The position numbers were made by a program, and so were the translations under genes. This document shows positions 8,276-16,756 of a stretch of DNA of 64,000 nt, in pieces. Source of the stretch: Methylorubrum populi. GTDB lineage: Bacteria; Pseudomonadota; Alphaproteobacteria; Rhizobiales; Beijerinckiaceae. Every line of letters starts with the position of its first letter. Within the stretch, counting starts at the first letter, position 1. The notes beneath the pieces are model-generated. The model was not told where the DNA came from. It saw only the letters and a list, made by a program, of their open reading frames with translations, and made no database searches. Location of the stretch: positions 1 to 64,000 of the forward strand of contig DYYG01000025.1 of assembly GCA_020741775.1 (NCBI GenBank), read 5' to 3'.

Positions 8276-8722
8276 ATGGTGAACCTGACGATCAACGGCC
8301 AACAGCATACGATCGAAGCCGAGCCGGATACGCCACTTCTCTTCGTCTTGCGCGACACGATCGGCCTCACCGGCACGAAATACGGTTGCGGCATCGGCCA
8401 ATGCGGCGCCTGTACGGTGCTGATCGACGGGCAGGCGACCCGCTCCTGCCAGCTGCCGGTGGACAGCGTCGGCACGCAGGCGGTGACCACCATCGAGGCG
8501 ATCGAGGCCGATCCGGTCGGTGCCCGGGTCGTGGCGGCCTGGGTCGGGATCGAGGTGCCGCAATGCGGCTATTGCCAGTCGGGCCAGGTCATGGCTGCGA
8601 CCGGCCTCCTGAAGGAGACGCCGAAGCCCACCGACGACGACATCGCTGCGGCGATGACCAATCTCTGCCGCTGCGGCACCTACAACGCCATCGCCGCCGC
8701 CGTGCGGCAGGCCGCGGCCTGA
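8276..8722 (+). CDS. Molybdenum hydroxylase small subunit, two [2Fe-2S] clusters
   Basis: A 148-residue protein of the IorA/CoxS type. The plant-ferredoxin-like cluster uses Cys 38, 43, 46 and 58 (CGIGQCGACTVLIDG). The second cluster uses Cys 97, 100, 131 and 133 (CGYCQSGQ and CRCGTY). It passes electrons from the molybdopterin centre of the large subunit encoded immediately downstream. The frame is open from 8213, but ATG 8276 matches the usual family start (MVNLTINGQ). There is no export signal; co-export with a Tat-dependent partner would be expected. Confidence 0.93.
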   Translation: MVNLTINGQQHTIEAEPDTPLLFVLRDTIGLTGTKYGCGIGQCGACTVLIDGQATRSCQLPVDSVGTQAVTTIEAIEADPVGARVVAAWVGIEVPQCGYCQSGQVMAATGLLKETPKPTDDDIAAAMTNLCRCGTYNAIAAAVRQAAA

Positions 8723-8732
8723 GGAGGCGGGA

Positions 8733-10985
8733 ATGAACGACCTCACGCCCCTCCACCGCCTGCATCCTTCGGCCCGGCCCGAGCCGGTGCGCAACTTCTC
8801 GCGGCGCGGCTTCCTCGGCATTTCGGCAGGCGCGCTGTTGCTCGGCATCGACCTGTCGAAGGAAGCCGCCGCCCAGGCGCGCACGGAGGGCGCCGCGGCG
8901 ATCGCTCCGAAGCCGGGCACCCGCGTCGGCGCCTTCCTCGAACTCCGCCCGGATGGCGGCGTGCGCCTGCTCAGCCCCTTCGTCGAGGGCGGCCAGGGCA
9001 TCAATACCGGGCTCGCCCAGACCATCGGCGAGGAACTCGACCTCGACCCCGCTCGCTTTGCCGTCGAATGTGCCCCGCCCGGCCCCGACTACGCCGTGGT
9101 CAACGGATTGCGGATGACCGGCGGCAGTTTCTCGACGCGCTCCAGCTTCGAGGCGATGCGCCGCCTCGGTGCCACCGCCCGCGAGATGTTGCTGCGCGCC
9201 GCCGCCACCCGCCTCGCCGTGCCGCAGGACAGCCTGACCACCGACGATGGAACGGTGATCCACGCCGCCACCGGCCGCACGCTGGGCTACGGCGAACTGG
9301 CGGAGGCCGCCCTGGCGCTGCTGCCGCGCGACAGCGTCGCCCTGAAGGACCCGACACATTTCCGCTGGATCGGCAAGCCGGTCGCCCGGCTCGACATGCG
9401 CGACAAGGCGACGGGCCGGGCGACCTACGCCATCGACATCCGTCTGGACGGGATGCTGCACGCGGCCGTGCAGCACGCGCCGCATCTCGGCACCGAGCCG
9501 CAGGCCATCGCCAACGAGGCGGAGGTCCGCACGATGCCGGGCGTGCATTCGATCCACCGCCTGCCCGGCGCGGTGGCGGTCGTCGCCGATTCGTGGTGGC
9601 GGGCGCGCAAGGGCGCGGAGGCCCTGAAGGTGACCTGGACCGAGCCGGCGGCGGAGGGCATCGCCACGGTCTCGAAGACCTTCTCGTCGGCCACGATGCT
9701 GGCGGCGCTGAAGGGCGCGACCGAATCCGGCATCTCCGCCGAGCAGGAGGGCGACCCGGAGGCGGCTTTCAAGGGCGCGGCACAGGTGATCGAGGCGGAG
9801 TACGACGCGCCCTATCTCGCTCATGCCCAGCTCGAACCGCCCTCGGCGGTGGCCCGATTCACGTCGGATGGCAGCCTCGACCTGTGGCTGCCGAACCAGA
9901 TGCCGGAGCTGTTCCAGGGGATCGCGGCGAAGACCGCGGGCGTCAACCCGGAGCAGGTGCGCATCCATTCGCCGATGCTCGGCGGCTTCTTCGGACGCCA
10001 TTTCTATTACGGTCCGGCCAACCCGTTCCCGCAGGCGATTCTCCTCGCGAAGGCGACCGGACGTCCGGTGCGGGTGCTGTGGTCGCGCGAAGAGGAGTTC
10101 GGCATGGACGCGGTGCGTCCCTTGAGCTTCGCCCGGTTCTCGGCCGCGCTCGGGGCGGATGGGATGCCGGTGGCACTCCGGACCACGGCGGTCGGGGAGG
10201 GCCCGATCGGGCGGTGGTTCGGCGCCTTGTTCACGTCGCCGATCGACTCGTCCGTGGTCGAGGGGCTCGACAAGAAGCCCTACGCGATTCCCAACCGCCG
10301 CCTCGATTACGTGAAGGTGGCCCATCCGGTCACGATCGCCTTCTGGCGCTCGGTCGGTCACTCGATGAACGACTATTTCTACGAAAGCTTCCTGGACGAA
10401 GTCGCTGCGGCCGGGGCCAAGGATCCGTTCGCGTTGCGCATGGCGCTGCTCAAGGACAGCCCGCGCCATGCCACCCTGTTGCAGAGGGTGGCGGAACTCG
10501 CCGGTGGCTGGCGGCGCGGCCCGTTCACGGCGGAGGACGGCACGCGCCGGGCGCGGGGCGTCTCGATGGCCTCGCCCTTCGGCTCGGAGACCGCAACCAT
10601 CGCCGAGGTCTCGCTCAAGGACGGCGAGGCGCGGGTGCACGACCTGTGGATCGCCATCGATCCGGGCAGCGTGGTCAACCCGGCCATCGTCAAGCGGCAG
10701 GTCGAGAGCGCAGCGGCGCTCGGCCTCTCTTCCACGCTTCTCGAACAGGTGGTCTACGAGGACGGGCAGCGTCAGGCGAAGAACTTCGACGCCTACCCGA
10801 TCCTCGACCGCGAGCGGATGCCGCGAGTCCATGTCGCCATCGTCGAGAGTGGGGCGCCGATGGGCGGCATCGGCGAGCCGGGCCTGCCCGGCGTGCCGCC
10901 CGCGGTGGTCAACGCGGTGGCGGCGCTCACCGGGCAGCGGGTGCGCAGCCTGCCGCTGGCCAAGACGCATCTCTCGGGTGTCTGA
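8733..10985 (+). CDS. Molybdenum hydroxylase large subunit (IorB / aldehyde oxidase type) with Tat signal
   Basis: A 750-residue molybdopterin-binding subunit of the xanthine dehydrogenase family, isoquinoline 1-oxidoreductase-like branch. A twin-arginine motif (SRRGFLGIS, R24-R25) precedes a hydrophobic stretch, predicting periplasmic export. Molybdopterin-contact segments are visible (LGGFFGRH, RSVGHSMNDYF, PMGGIGEPGLPG), the last containing the catalytic Glu region. It lies 10 bp after the small subunit and 10 bp before a transporter gene. Substrates of this branch are aldehydes or N-heterocycles; the exact one is unknown. No cytochrome c subunit is encoded next to it. Confidence 0.92.
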   Translation: MNDLTPLHRLHPSARPEPVRNFSRRGFLGISAGALLLGIDLSKEAAAQARTEGAAAIAPKPGTRVGAFLELRPDGGVRLLSPFVEGGQGINTGLAQTIGEELDLDPARFAVECAPPGPDYAVVNGLRMTGGSFSTRSSFEAMRRLGATAREMLLRAAATRLAVPQDSLTTDDGTVIHAATGRTLGYGELAEAALALLPRDSVALKDPTHFRWIGKPVARLDMRDKATGRATYAIDIRLDGMLHAAVQHAPHLGTEPQAIANEAEVRTMPGVHSIHRLPGAVAVVADSWWRARKGAEALKVTWTEPAAEGIATVSKTFSSATMLAALKGATESGISAEQEGDPEAAFKGAAQVIEAEYDAPYLAHAQLEPPSAVARFTSDGSLDLWLPNQMPELFQGIAAKTAGVNPEQVRIHSPMLGGFFGRHFYYGPANPFPQAILLAKATGRPVRVLWSREEEFGMDAVRPLSFARFSAALGADGMPVALRTTAVGEGPIGRWFGALFTSPIDSSVVEGLDKKPYAIPNRRLDYVKVAHPVTIAFWRSVGHSMNDYFYESFLDEVAAAGAKDPFALRMALLKDSPRHATLLQRVAELAGGWRRGPFTAEDGTRRARGVSMASPFGSETATIAEVSLKDGEARVHDLWIAIDPGSVVNPAIVKRQVESAAALGLSSTLLEQVVYEDGQRQAKNFDAYPILDRERMPRVHVAIVESGAPMGGIGEPGLPGVPPAVVNAVAALTGQRVRSLPLAKTHLSGV

Positions 10986-10995
10986 CGGAGGTGGA

Positions 10996-12006
10996 ATGAC
11001 GGCTCCTTTGGCAGCTCCTCTGGCAACGACGGAGGCGCCGGCCGTCCCGGCGCCGCGCTTCGATTATCTGCCGGTCGCCCTGTTCGGCTCGGTGATGGGG
11101 CTGACGGGCCTGAGCGCCGCGTGGCGCCTGGCGGGCGCGCATTACGGCCTGCCGGCCCTGATCGCCGACGCCATCGGCTGGCTCGCGCTCCTCACCTTCC
11201 TGGCACTGGCGCTCGCCTATGGCGTGAAGGCGGTCACGGCCTGGGACGCGGTGGTGGCCGAGTTCCGGCATCCGATCGCCGGCAACCTGTTCGGCACGCC
11301 GCTCATCAGCCTGCTGCTCCTGCCCTTCGTGCTCCGCGACCTGAGCCCCGGACTCGCGGCCGTGGCCTGGGGCGTCGGCGCGGTCGGGATGGGGATCCTC
11401 GCCATCCTCATCGTCAGCCGCTGGATGGGCAGCCGCCAGCAGCTCGCCCACGCCACGCCGGCCTGGATCGTGCCGGTGGTAGGCCTCCTCGATATCCCGC
11501 TGGCCGTTCCCCTGCTCGGCCTGCCCCACACCCAGGCGCCGGCGATGGCCGCGCTCAGCGTCGGGCTGTTCTTCGCCGGCCCCCTCTTCACCCTGGTCTT
11601 TGCCCGCCTCGTCTTCGAGGAGCCGCTGCCCGCGGCCCAGCGGCCGACGCTGATGATCCTGGTGGCGCCCTTCGCGGTCGGCTTCTCCAGTTACAGCGCC
11701 GTGTTCGGGCGGATCGATGCCTTCGCGGAGGCGCTGTTCCTCGTCGGCCTGTTCGTCTTCGTGGTGCTCGTCGGGCGCCTGCGCGACCTGCCGCGCTGCT
11801 GCCCGTTCCGCGTCTCGTGGTGGGCGGTGAGCTTCCCCTGCGCCGCGATGGCGACGGCGGCCCTGCGCTATGCCGACCACGCCCGCGCGCTCCCCGCCGA
11901 CATCCTGGCGCTGACGCTGCTCGCCCTGGCGACGGGAATCATCGCCGCGCTGGCGGTCCGAACCCTCGTCGGAATCGCGCGCGGCGAGATGCGCCAGATC
12001 AGCTGA
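10996..12006 (+). CDS. TDT/TehA-SLAC1 family membrane transporter
   Basis: A 336-residue polytopic protein with about ten hydrophobic helices, resembling the tellurite-resistance/dicarboxylate transporter family (TehA, Mae1, SLAC1 anion channels). The longer open frame extends upstream inside the preceding gene; ATG 10996 is preferred because GGAGGTGG lies just before it and homologous sequence begins there. It is the third gene of the molybdenum hydroxylase unit, so it may move a substrate or an organic-acid product. Tellurite specificity should not be assumed. Confidence 0.8.
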   Translation: MTAPLAAPLATTEAPAVPAPRFDYLPVALFGSVMGLTGLSAAWRLAGAHYGLPALIADAIGWLALLTFLALALAYGVKAVTAWDAVVAEFRHPIAGNLFGTPLISLLLLPFVLRDLSPGLAAVAWGVGAVGMGILAILIVSRWMGSRQQLAHATPAWIVPVVGLLDIPLAVPLLGLPHTQAPAMAALSVGLFFAGPLFTLVFARLVFEEPLPAAQRPTLMILVAPFAVGFSSYSAVFGRIDAFAEALFLVGLFVFVVLVGRLRDLPRCCPFRVSWWAVSFPCAAMATAALRYADHARALPADILALTLLALATGIIAALAVRTLVGIARGEMRQIS

Positions 12007-12224
12007 CTCGTCCTTCGGCGCCTTGCATATCCCGATCCGGGCTGGCGCCGCATCCGAGCGGATCGTCGTTTGCGCGTATGCGCGTGTCTGCTCCTGGCGC
12101 GAATCCTGGCGCGAAGCCGACATTCAGAGGACGGAGGCTGAATTCCGGCCGGCGGGCCTTTCAAGGGATCTTACCGGAGGACCGCCTTTCGGCGGCCCTC
12201 CCTGACGGCACGGGGGCGACGATT
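12007..12224. other. Gap without a recognisable gene
   Basis: No convincing reading frame is seen on either strand. The right end continues directly into repeat copy B. Confidence 0.5.
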
Positions 12225-12330
12225 TAGAGCGCTTTCCGCCGAAGTGGACACCGGTTCGGCGCTAGAAAGCGCGTCACAACAGGGGCCTAGAGCCGTGCCC
12301 GATTGCAGCGCGGTCGGGCACGGCTCTAGG
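12225..12330 (+). repeat. Interspersed repeat, copy B, with perfect 17-bp hairpin
   Basis: The best preserved copy: core GCGCTTTCCGCCGAAGTGG, then GAAAGCGC forming one inverted pair. A second hairpin at 12286-12330 has a perfect 17-bp stem (CCTAGAGCCGTGCCCGA) and an 11-nt loop. The distal stem overlaps the TAG stop codon of the convergent DUF2171 gene, so it could end transcription from both sides, although no T tract follows. Confidence 0.8.
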
Positions 12331-12562
12331 CCGCCGTGCCCCACTCGTCCTTGGCTTGGGCCGCCGTGCGGTTCAGCCGGACCTCACCCCCCTCGACCGT
12401 ATCGATCGAGTCGATGTGGATGAAGTGGTGAATGCCCTGAGCGTCTGGGTCGGTCCGGGTCAGCTTGATCCTCTGTCCGTCGAGGTGATCGACGGTCCCG
12501 ACATGGCCGCCATCGGAGCCGACGACAGACATGTGCTCCTGAATTCGGCTGGTATCGACCAT
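12326..12562 (-). CDS. DUF2171 domain protein (PRC-barrel-like)
   Basis: A 78-residue protein with the DUF2171 pattern: IQEHMSVVGSDGGHVGTVDHLDG, then IKLTR and HFIHIDSIDTVEGGEVRLNR. The family is small, beta-rich and common in stress-related gene groups; its function is not known. It is the second gene of a unit with the YciF-like protein, 11 bp downstream of it. Confidence 0.85.
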   Translation of the reverse strand: MVDTSRIQEHMSVVGSDGGHVGTVDHLDGQRIKLTRTDPDAQGIHHFIHIDSIDTVEGGEVRLNRTAAQAKDEWGTAA

Positions 12563-12573
12563 GGTCGGACTCC

Positions 12574-13143
12574 TTACGCGGCCTTGGCCTTGCCCTTCCT
12601 CGGGGCGGCCTTCTCCGCCTGATCGTCGTCGGCCTCGGCCCCAGCCTCGGTCTCGGAGCCCTCGGTATTGATGCGCTCGGCAATCTCGGAGAGCAGCTGG
12701 TCGGTCTTCTTCTCCTCCTGCAGGGTCTCGTCGAGCAGCTTGGCGGCGTCGCCGTAGCCGAGCTGGGTCGCCCAGGTCTTGAGCGTGCCGTAGCGGGCGA
12801 TCTCGTAGTGCTCGACGGCCTGGGCGCAGGCGGCCAGGACGGCGTCGGCGGCCGGGCTGTCGCCGAAATCCTCCAGATCCTCTTCCATCTCGGAGGTCAG
12901 ACCCTGCATCGCCTCGCAGGTCTTGCCGCGCGCCGGCTTGCCGATGATCTCGAACACCTGCTGCAGTCGCTCGACCTGATTGGCGCTTTCCTCGGCATGG
13001 GTCTCGAACGCCTGACGCAGCTCGTCGTGCTCGGCGGCCTTGGCCGATTTCTTCAAGGCGCGCACCGACTGACGCTCGGCGTAGTAGACGTCCTTCAGCG
13101 TCTCGTAGAAGGCATCCTGCAAGGTCTTCTGCTTGGCGGCCAT
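12574..13143 (-). CDS. YciE/YciF-family (DUF892) ferritin-like protein
   Basis: A 189-residue protein. The first 160 residues are a four-helix ferritin-like bundle with Glu/His-rich helices (ETLKDVYYAERQSVRALKKS, EHDELRQAFETH, VEHYEIARYGTL), as in YciF. The tail is rich in Glu, Ala and Lys. Family members are induced by osmotic or general stress and are proposed to bind a di-iron centre. It leads a two-gene unit with a DUF2171 protein. Confidence 0.9.
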   Translation of the reverse strand: MAAKQKTLQDAFYETLKDVYYAERQSVRALKKSAKAAEHDELRQAFETHAEESANQVERLQQVFEIIGKPARGKTCEAMQGLTSEMEEDLEDFGDSPAADAVLAACAQAVEHYEIARYGTLKTWATQLGYGDAAKLLDETLQEEKKTDQLLSEIAERINTEGSETEAGAEADDDQAEKAAPRKGKAKAA

Positions 13144-13592
13144 CGTGTCCGTCTCCTACCCGTTGAACGATTGAGGCTGCGGGAGTGATCTCACCGGCAG
13201 CGAGCCTCGTAAGAACGTGGCCTTGGGCGGCGGGGTCCGAAAATTAATCTGGGAGTCCGACCCAAAATCTTGGGAACCACACTTCCAGGTCGGTGCCGCC
13301 GGCGCCCTCTTCCGCCTGCGTGTGACGGAGCCGTTCCGAGCCGGCGCTGCGGCGAGGGAGGCATGGAGGATTGCCGCTGGTCCGGGGCCGGGATGGGCCG
13401 CCTCGTGGGAGGCGATCTGCGGCGTCGAGGCGTCGGTCTCGAAACTTGCTCCGGCCCCACCGCCTTTATACGCCGACAGTCAGAGTGCCGCACAAAACTC
13501 CCGAAGACACACCGCTCCTCTCTGGCCGCGACAGCGCGACGGGCGATTCGTGAGAGACACTCAGTGCGGCCGCAGGCGGCGGAGGTTGATCC
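13144..13592. other. 449-bp intergenic region without a recognisable gene
   Basis: It separates the divergent YciF unit and the helicase gene and must hold both promoters. Short AT-rich patches occur at about 13236-13250 (AAAATTAAT) and 13475. No reading frame has a family-like sequence. Confidence 0.5.
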
Positions 13593-15737
13593 ATGGCGCG
13601 GAAGCGTCTCCATCCCACCAGCGAGAGCCTGATCGAGGCCGTCGCACGGCTCGGCCTTTCCCCGAAATCGGTCGACCTCGAAGCTCTGCGCGCCCATCTC
13701 GAACTGCCGGAATTCGGAGCGGCGGTGGAAGACGAGCGGGTTGCGCGCGCGCTGCGGGAGATGCGGGCGGCGCGGGGCTTCGTGGAGACCGGCATCCCGG
13801 CTCTCAGGCAGGCCATTCCTGCCCTCAAGGCCACGGTCACCAAAGTCCATGCCGTGACCTGGAGCATCCGGGTCGGCATTCCACTGCTCGAAGCCGGCCG
13901 CATGGACCTGCGCGTGGAGGTCGCCCCCGATGCGGTCACCACCGCGATCCTCGACGGAATGGCCGCGCGGAACGATCCGATGCGCCGCCTGGACGAGCTG
14001 CGCGCGGCGGTGGCGGAGACGGCGGCCGAGACCACCCGTGCGCTGCGCAAGCCGATCGATCGCCTGAGATCCCAGATTCTCGCCGACCTCCGCGAGGTCG
14101 GGGCCGATGCCGCGGCCTATCTCGAGCACATGGATCGCTCTTTGCGCTCCCGGCAGTTCCGCTTCGGTCCGAGGCTGGCCCGCTCTCTCTCCGATGCCCT
14201 GACGCCGGTTCGCCAACGGGCCAAGGCCGTGGCGCGGGAGGGCTCCCGTCTGCGGCGCCTGCGGGATCAGGTCGGGTTCGGGGCGTATATCGAGAAATTC
14301 TCGGTGGCCCGGCGCCTGAACCGGCGGATCCTCTTTCATATGGGGCCGACGAATTCGGGGAAGACCTACGCCGCCCTGCAGATCCTGACCGCCGCCTCCA
14401 CCGGCGCCTATCTGGCGCCGCTGCGGCTGCTGGCGCTGGAGAATTACGAGGCCTTGCGCGAGCGCGGCCTGCGCGCCGGCATGGTCACCGGCGAGGAGGT
14501 GCTGGGGGAGCCCGATCCGACCCATACGGCCCGGACGATCGAGACCGCCGACCTGACCCGTCCGATCGACGTCGCCGTGATCGACGAGATCCAGATGCTC
14601 TCGGATCCGGACCGGGGCTGGGCCTGGACCAATGCCCTGTTCGGCGTTCCGGCCAAGACGGTCATCGTCTGCGGCTCGGACGATGCCCTGTCCTCTGTCC
14701 GCCGCGCGGCCGAGGCGGCCAACGAGTCGCTGGAGGTGATCACCTTCGAGCGCAAGTCGCCTCTCGTGCTTCTGGATGAGGCGGTCCCCTTGGAGAAGGT
14801 CGAGCCGGGCGACGCGGTCGTCGCCTTCTCCCGTCGCGCGGTGCACGAGAACCGGGAAATCCTCGTGGCCCGGGGGCACCGGGTGGCGACCATCTACGGT
14901 GCCCTGTCGCCGGAGGTCCGCCGCGCCGAGGCGGCGCGGTTTCGATCCGGCGAGGCCAATGTCCTGGTGACGACGGATGCCATCGGCATGGGCCTCAACC
15001 TCGGCCCCCTGAAGCGGATCGTCTTCTCGGCCGTGCGCAAATGGGACGGAGTCGAGGAGCGCGCACTCACGAATTCCGAGATCCGGCAGATCGCCGGCCG
15101 GGCCGGGCGCTACGGACACCATGAGGTCGGCTACGTCGCGGCGACGGAGGAGACCGCCATCGAGCCCATCCGGGTCGCGCTGGCGGGCGCGCCCACGGCG
15201 CCGGCCGCCGATACGCGCTTCTACGTGCGCCCGGATCTGACGGCGATCCGCTCCGTGTCGGAGGAGATGCGGACGAACAGCCTGTTCGAGGTGATGACGC
15301 ATTTCGCGCGCGCCACCTTCTACGCGGGCTCGCCATTCCAGCCCTCGGCTCTGGAGGAGGTTCTGGACATCGCCCGGACCATCGACCGCGCCCGCTTGCC
15401 GATCGAGGAGAAGTTCGCCTTCTCGGTCTGCCCGATCAACCGGCGCGACGAGATCGCGATGGGAATGTTGGAGCGCTGGAGTCAGGCCCGGGCGATCGGA
15501 GCGACGATTCCCGCCCTGCGGGCCAGCCTTGCCGGCGAACTCGATTACCAGGAGCGCACGGTGAAGCTGGCCAGCGCCTATCTGTGGCTCTCACGGCGCT
15601 TCCCGGACACGTTCGACGATGTCGAGGCGATCCGGCACATGCGCCAACGCGCCAACGATGCCATCGAGCATCACCTGCGGGAGACGGCGACGCGCAAGGC
15701 CGAACGCCGGACCCGGCGCTCCGCCGGAACCCGATGA
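13593..15737 (+). CDS. Suv3-like DExH RNA helicase
   Basis: A 714-residue superfamily 2 helicase. Walker A is GPTNSGKT (residues 251-258), motif II is DEIQ (331-334) and motif VI is QIAGRAGRYG. GPTNSGKT and DEIQ are diagnostic of the Suv3 group, the mitochondrial degradosome helicase that also occurs in alphaproteobacteria. The first 240 residues are helical and unassigned. The C-terminus carries a Suv3-like segment and a basic tail (KAERRTRRS). A role in RNA turnover is inferred from the family. No RNase is adjacent, so its exoribonuclease partner is unknown. Confidence 0.88.
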   Translation: MARKRLHPTSESLIEAVARLGLSPKSVDLEALRAHLELPEFGAAVEDERVARALREMRAARGFVETGIPALRQAIPALKATVTKVHAVTWSIRVGIPLLEAGRMDLRVEVAPDAVTTAILDGMAARNDPMRRLDELRAAVAETAAETTRALRKPIDRLRSQILADLREVGADAAAYLEHMDRSLRSRQFRFGPRLARSLSDALTPVRQRAKAVAREGSRLRRLRDQVGFGAYIEKFSVARRLNRRILFHMGPTNSGKTYAALQILTAASTGAYLAPLRLLALENYEALRERGLRAGMVTGEEVLGEPDPTHTARTIETADLTRPIDVAVIDEIQMLSDPDRGWAWTNALFGVPAKTVIVCGSDDALSSVRRAAEAANESLEVITFERKSPLVLLDEAVPLEKVEPGDAVVAFSRRAVHENREILVARGHRVATIYGALSPEVRRAEAARFRSGEANVLVTTDAIGMGLNLGPLKRIVFSAVRKWDGVEERALTNSEIRQIAGRAGRYGHHEVGYVAATEETAIEPIRVALAGAPTAPAADTRFYVRPDLTAIRSVSEEMRTNSLFEVMTHFARATFYAGSPFQPSALEEVLDIARTIDRARLPIEEKFAFSVCPINRRDEIAMGMLERWSQARAIGATIPALRASLAGELDYQERTVKLASAYLWLSRRFPDTFDDVEAIRHMRQRANDAIEHHLRETATRKAERRTRRSAGTR

Positions 15738-15843
15738 GGCGTCCGGCGCCCTGCCGGAAGAGCCGACCTGCTCGCCGGCAAGACCGTCTCGGATCGGGCC
15801 GCGTTCGGCGGGCGGGCTGTTCTGAAAAGGGGTGCGCAACGCC

Positions 15844-16182
15844 TTACCGCTCCAAGCTCTCCAGATAGCCTATGACATCGTTCACCTGGCCGGGATCCAG
15901 TTGAAATTCCGGCATGCCCGGATGGCCGGTTCGGATGCCCTCCGCCAGCGATTCCGCGAGTTGCGCCACCGGATAGCGGTGGTGGAGATCGCGGAAGCGG
16001 GGCGCCTCCGCGAGCGGGCTTTCGCCGACGCGGCCTGTCGCATGACAGCGAGCGCAATGCGTCTGCACGAAGGCGCGACCGCGCTGGAGATGAGGGGGCT
16101 GCGCCGCTTGGGCTGCCGGCATGGACATGCCGAGGCCGACAAGGATTGCTGTGGCGATCAGGAACGAGGCAGGCTTCTGCAC
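15844..16182 (-). CDS. Small periplasmic c-type cytochrome
   Basis: 112 residues: a signal peptide cleaved after about AQA (residue 26), one heme site CARCH (43-47) and a probable distal Met in GHPGMPEF (M90). It is a class I monoheme cytochrome of cytochrome c5/cL-like size, located in the periplasm. A near-consensus FNR-type dyad lies about 95 bp upstream of the start. No oxidase or dehydrogenase gene is adjacent, so its redox partner is unknown. Confidence 0.9.
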   Translation of the reverse strand: MQKPASFLIATAILVGLGMSMPAAQAAQPPHLQRGRAFVQTHCARCHATGRVGESPLAEAPRFRDLHHRYPVAQLAESLAEGIRTGHPGMPEFQLDPGQVNDVIGYLESLER

Positions 16183-16270
16183 GAAGAATCTCTGGTCTCA
16201 CTGCGGAGGCACCTGCCTGAAGCCTCACGCAGGTGCAGAACTCAGAAAGCCCGGCTGCGCGGTGGTTTCA

Positions 16271-16284
16271 TTGATCTCGATCAG
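16271..16284. promoter_or_regulatory. Possible FNR/FixK-type box upstream of cytochrome c gene
   Basis: TTGATCTCGATCAG matches TTGAT-N4-ATCAA except for the final base. Its centre is about 95 bp upstream of the cytochrome start at 16182. One mismatch and a somewhat distant position make this tentative. Confidence 0.4.
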
Positions 16285-16331
16285 GCGCCCTCGGTGATGA
16301 CGCGGCCGGGCAAGCGAGGAGGCGCCGGGTC

Positions 16332-16700
16332 TCAGACCTGTCCAGGCTGACATCCATAGGGCGGCAACGCGCGCGGGAAGCGCTCCTTGATCCGCGCACA
16401 GCCCCATTCCCGCAGGGGCTGAGGCAGGTGACGATTCACCTCGATCCCGACCTCGTCGTAGGGTGAGGCCCCGGCCGTGACGTAGTGGTACCAGCGCCAG
16501 CCAACCGTACCGGCTGCGGCGAGAACGATGGCGAAGGCGACGGAGGCGACCAGGGCTGTCCGTGACTGCGGACGTGGCACTCTTTCAACCAAGAGAGAAT
16601 CTCCAGCGAAGGCGGCTCGAACGTCCCGTGCCGCCGAAAGGCCGCTCCAAAAATCGGTCGCGGACGATCGAACCTTAGACCCGAGGCGTGCCGCGCTCAT
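16332..16700 (-). CDS. Hypothetical single-pass membrane protein
   Basis: About 122 residues from ATG 16700 (ATG 16712 is an alternative). A transmembrane helix is at about residues 48-68 (ALVASVAFAIVLAAAGTVGW). A C-terminal domain with two cysteines follows (EWGCARIKERFP, PPYGCQPGQ), probably periplasmic. No family is recognised. It lies just upstream of the cytochrome c gene on the same strand. Confidence 0.6.
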   Translation of the reverse strand: MSAARLGSKVRSSATDFWSGLSAARDVRAAFAGDSLLVERVPRPQSRTALVASVAFAIVLAAAGTVGWRWYHYVTAGASPYDEVGIEVNRHLPQPLREWGCARIKERFPRALPPYGCQPGQV

Positions 16701-16756
16701 CCCCGTGCGCACAACTCGCTAAATCTCCCGCGACTTCAAGCGAGTGCTGACGGCAC

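Noticed and set aside
8589-10970. 793-codon minus-strand frame
   Set aside because: Shadow of the molybdenum hydroxylase large subunit.
9068-10999. 643-codon plus-strand frame in a second frame over the hydroxylase
   Set aside because: Product is Gly/Arg-rich with no motifs; the overlapping frame at 8733 carries the real protein.
10996-12006. Tellurite resistance gene tehA
   Set aside because: The TDT/SLAC1 family fits, but its position behind a molybdenum hydroxylase gives no support for tellurite specificity, so no gene symbol was given.
13191-15302. 703-codon open frame on the minus strand
   Set aside because: Antisense shadow of the Suv3-like helicase gene; composition is typical of high-GC shadow frames, rich in Arg, Gly and His.
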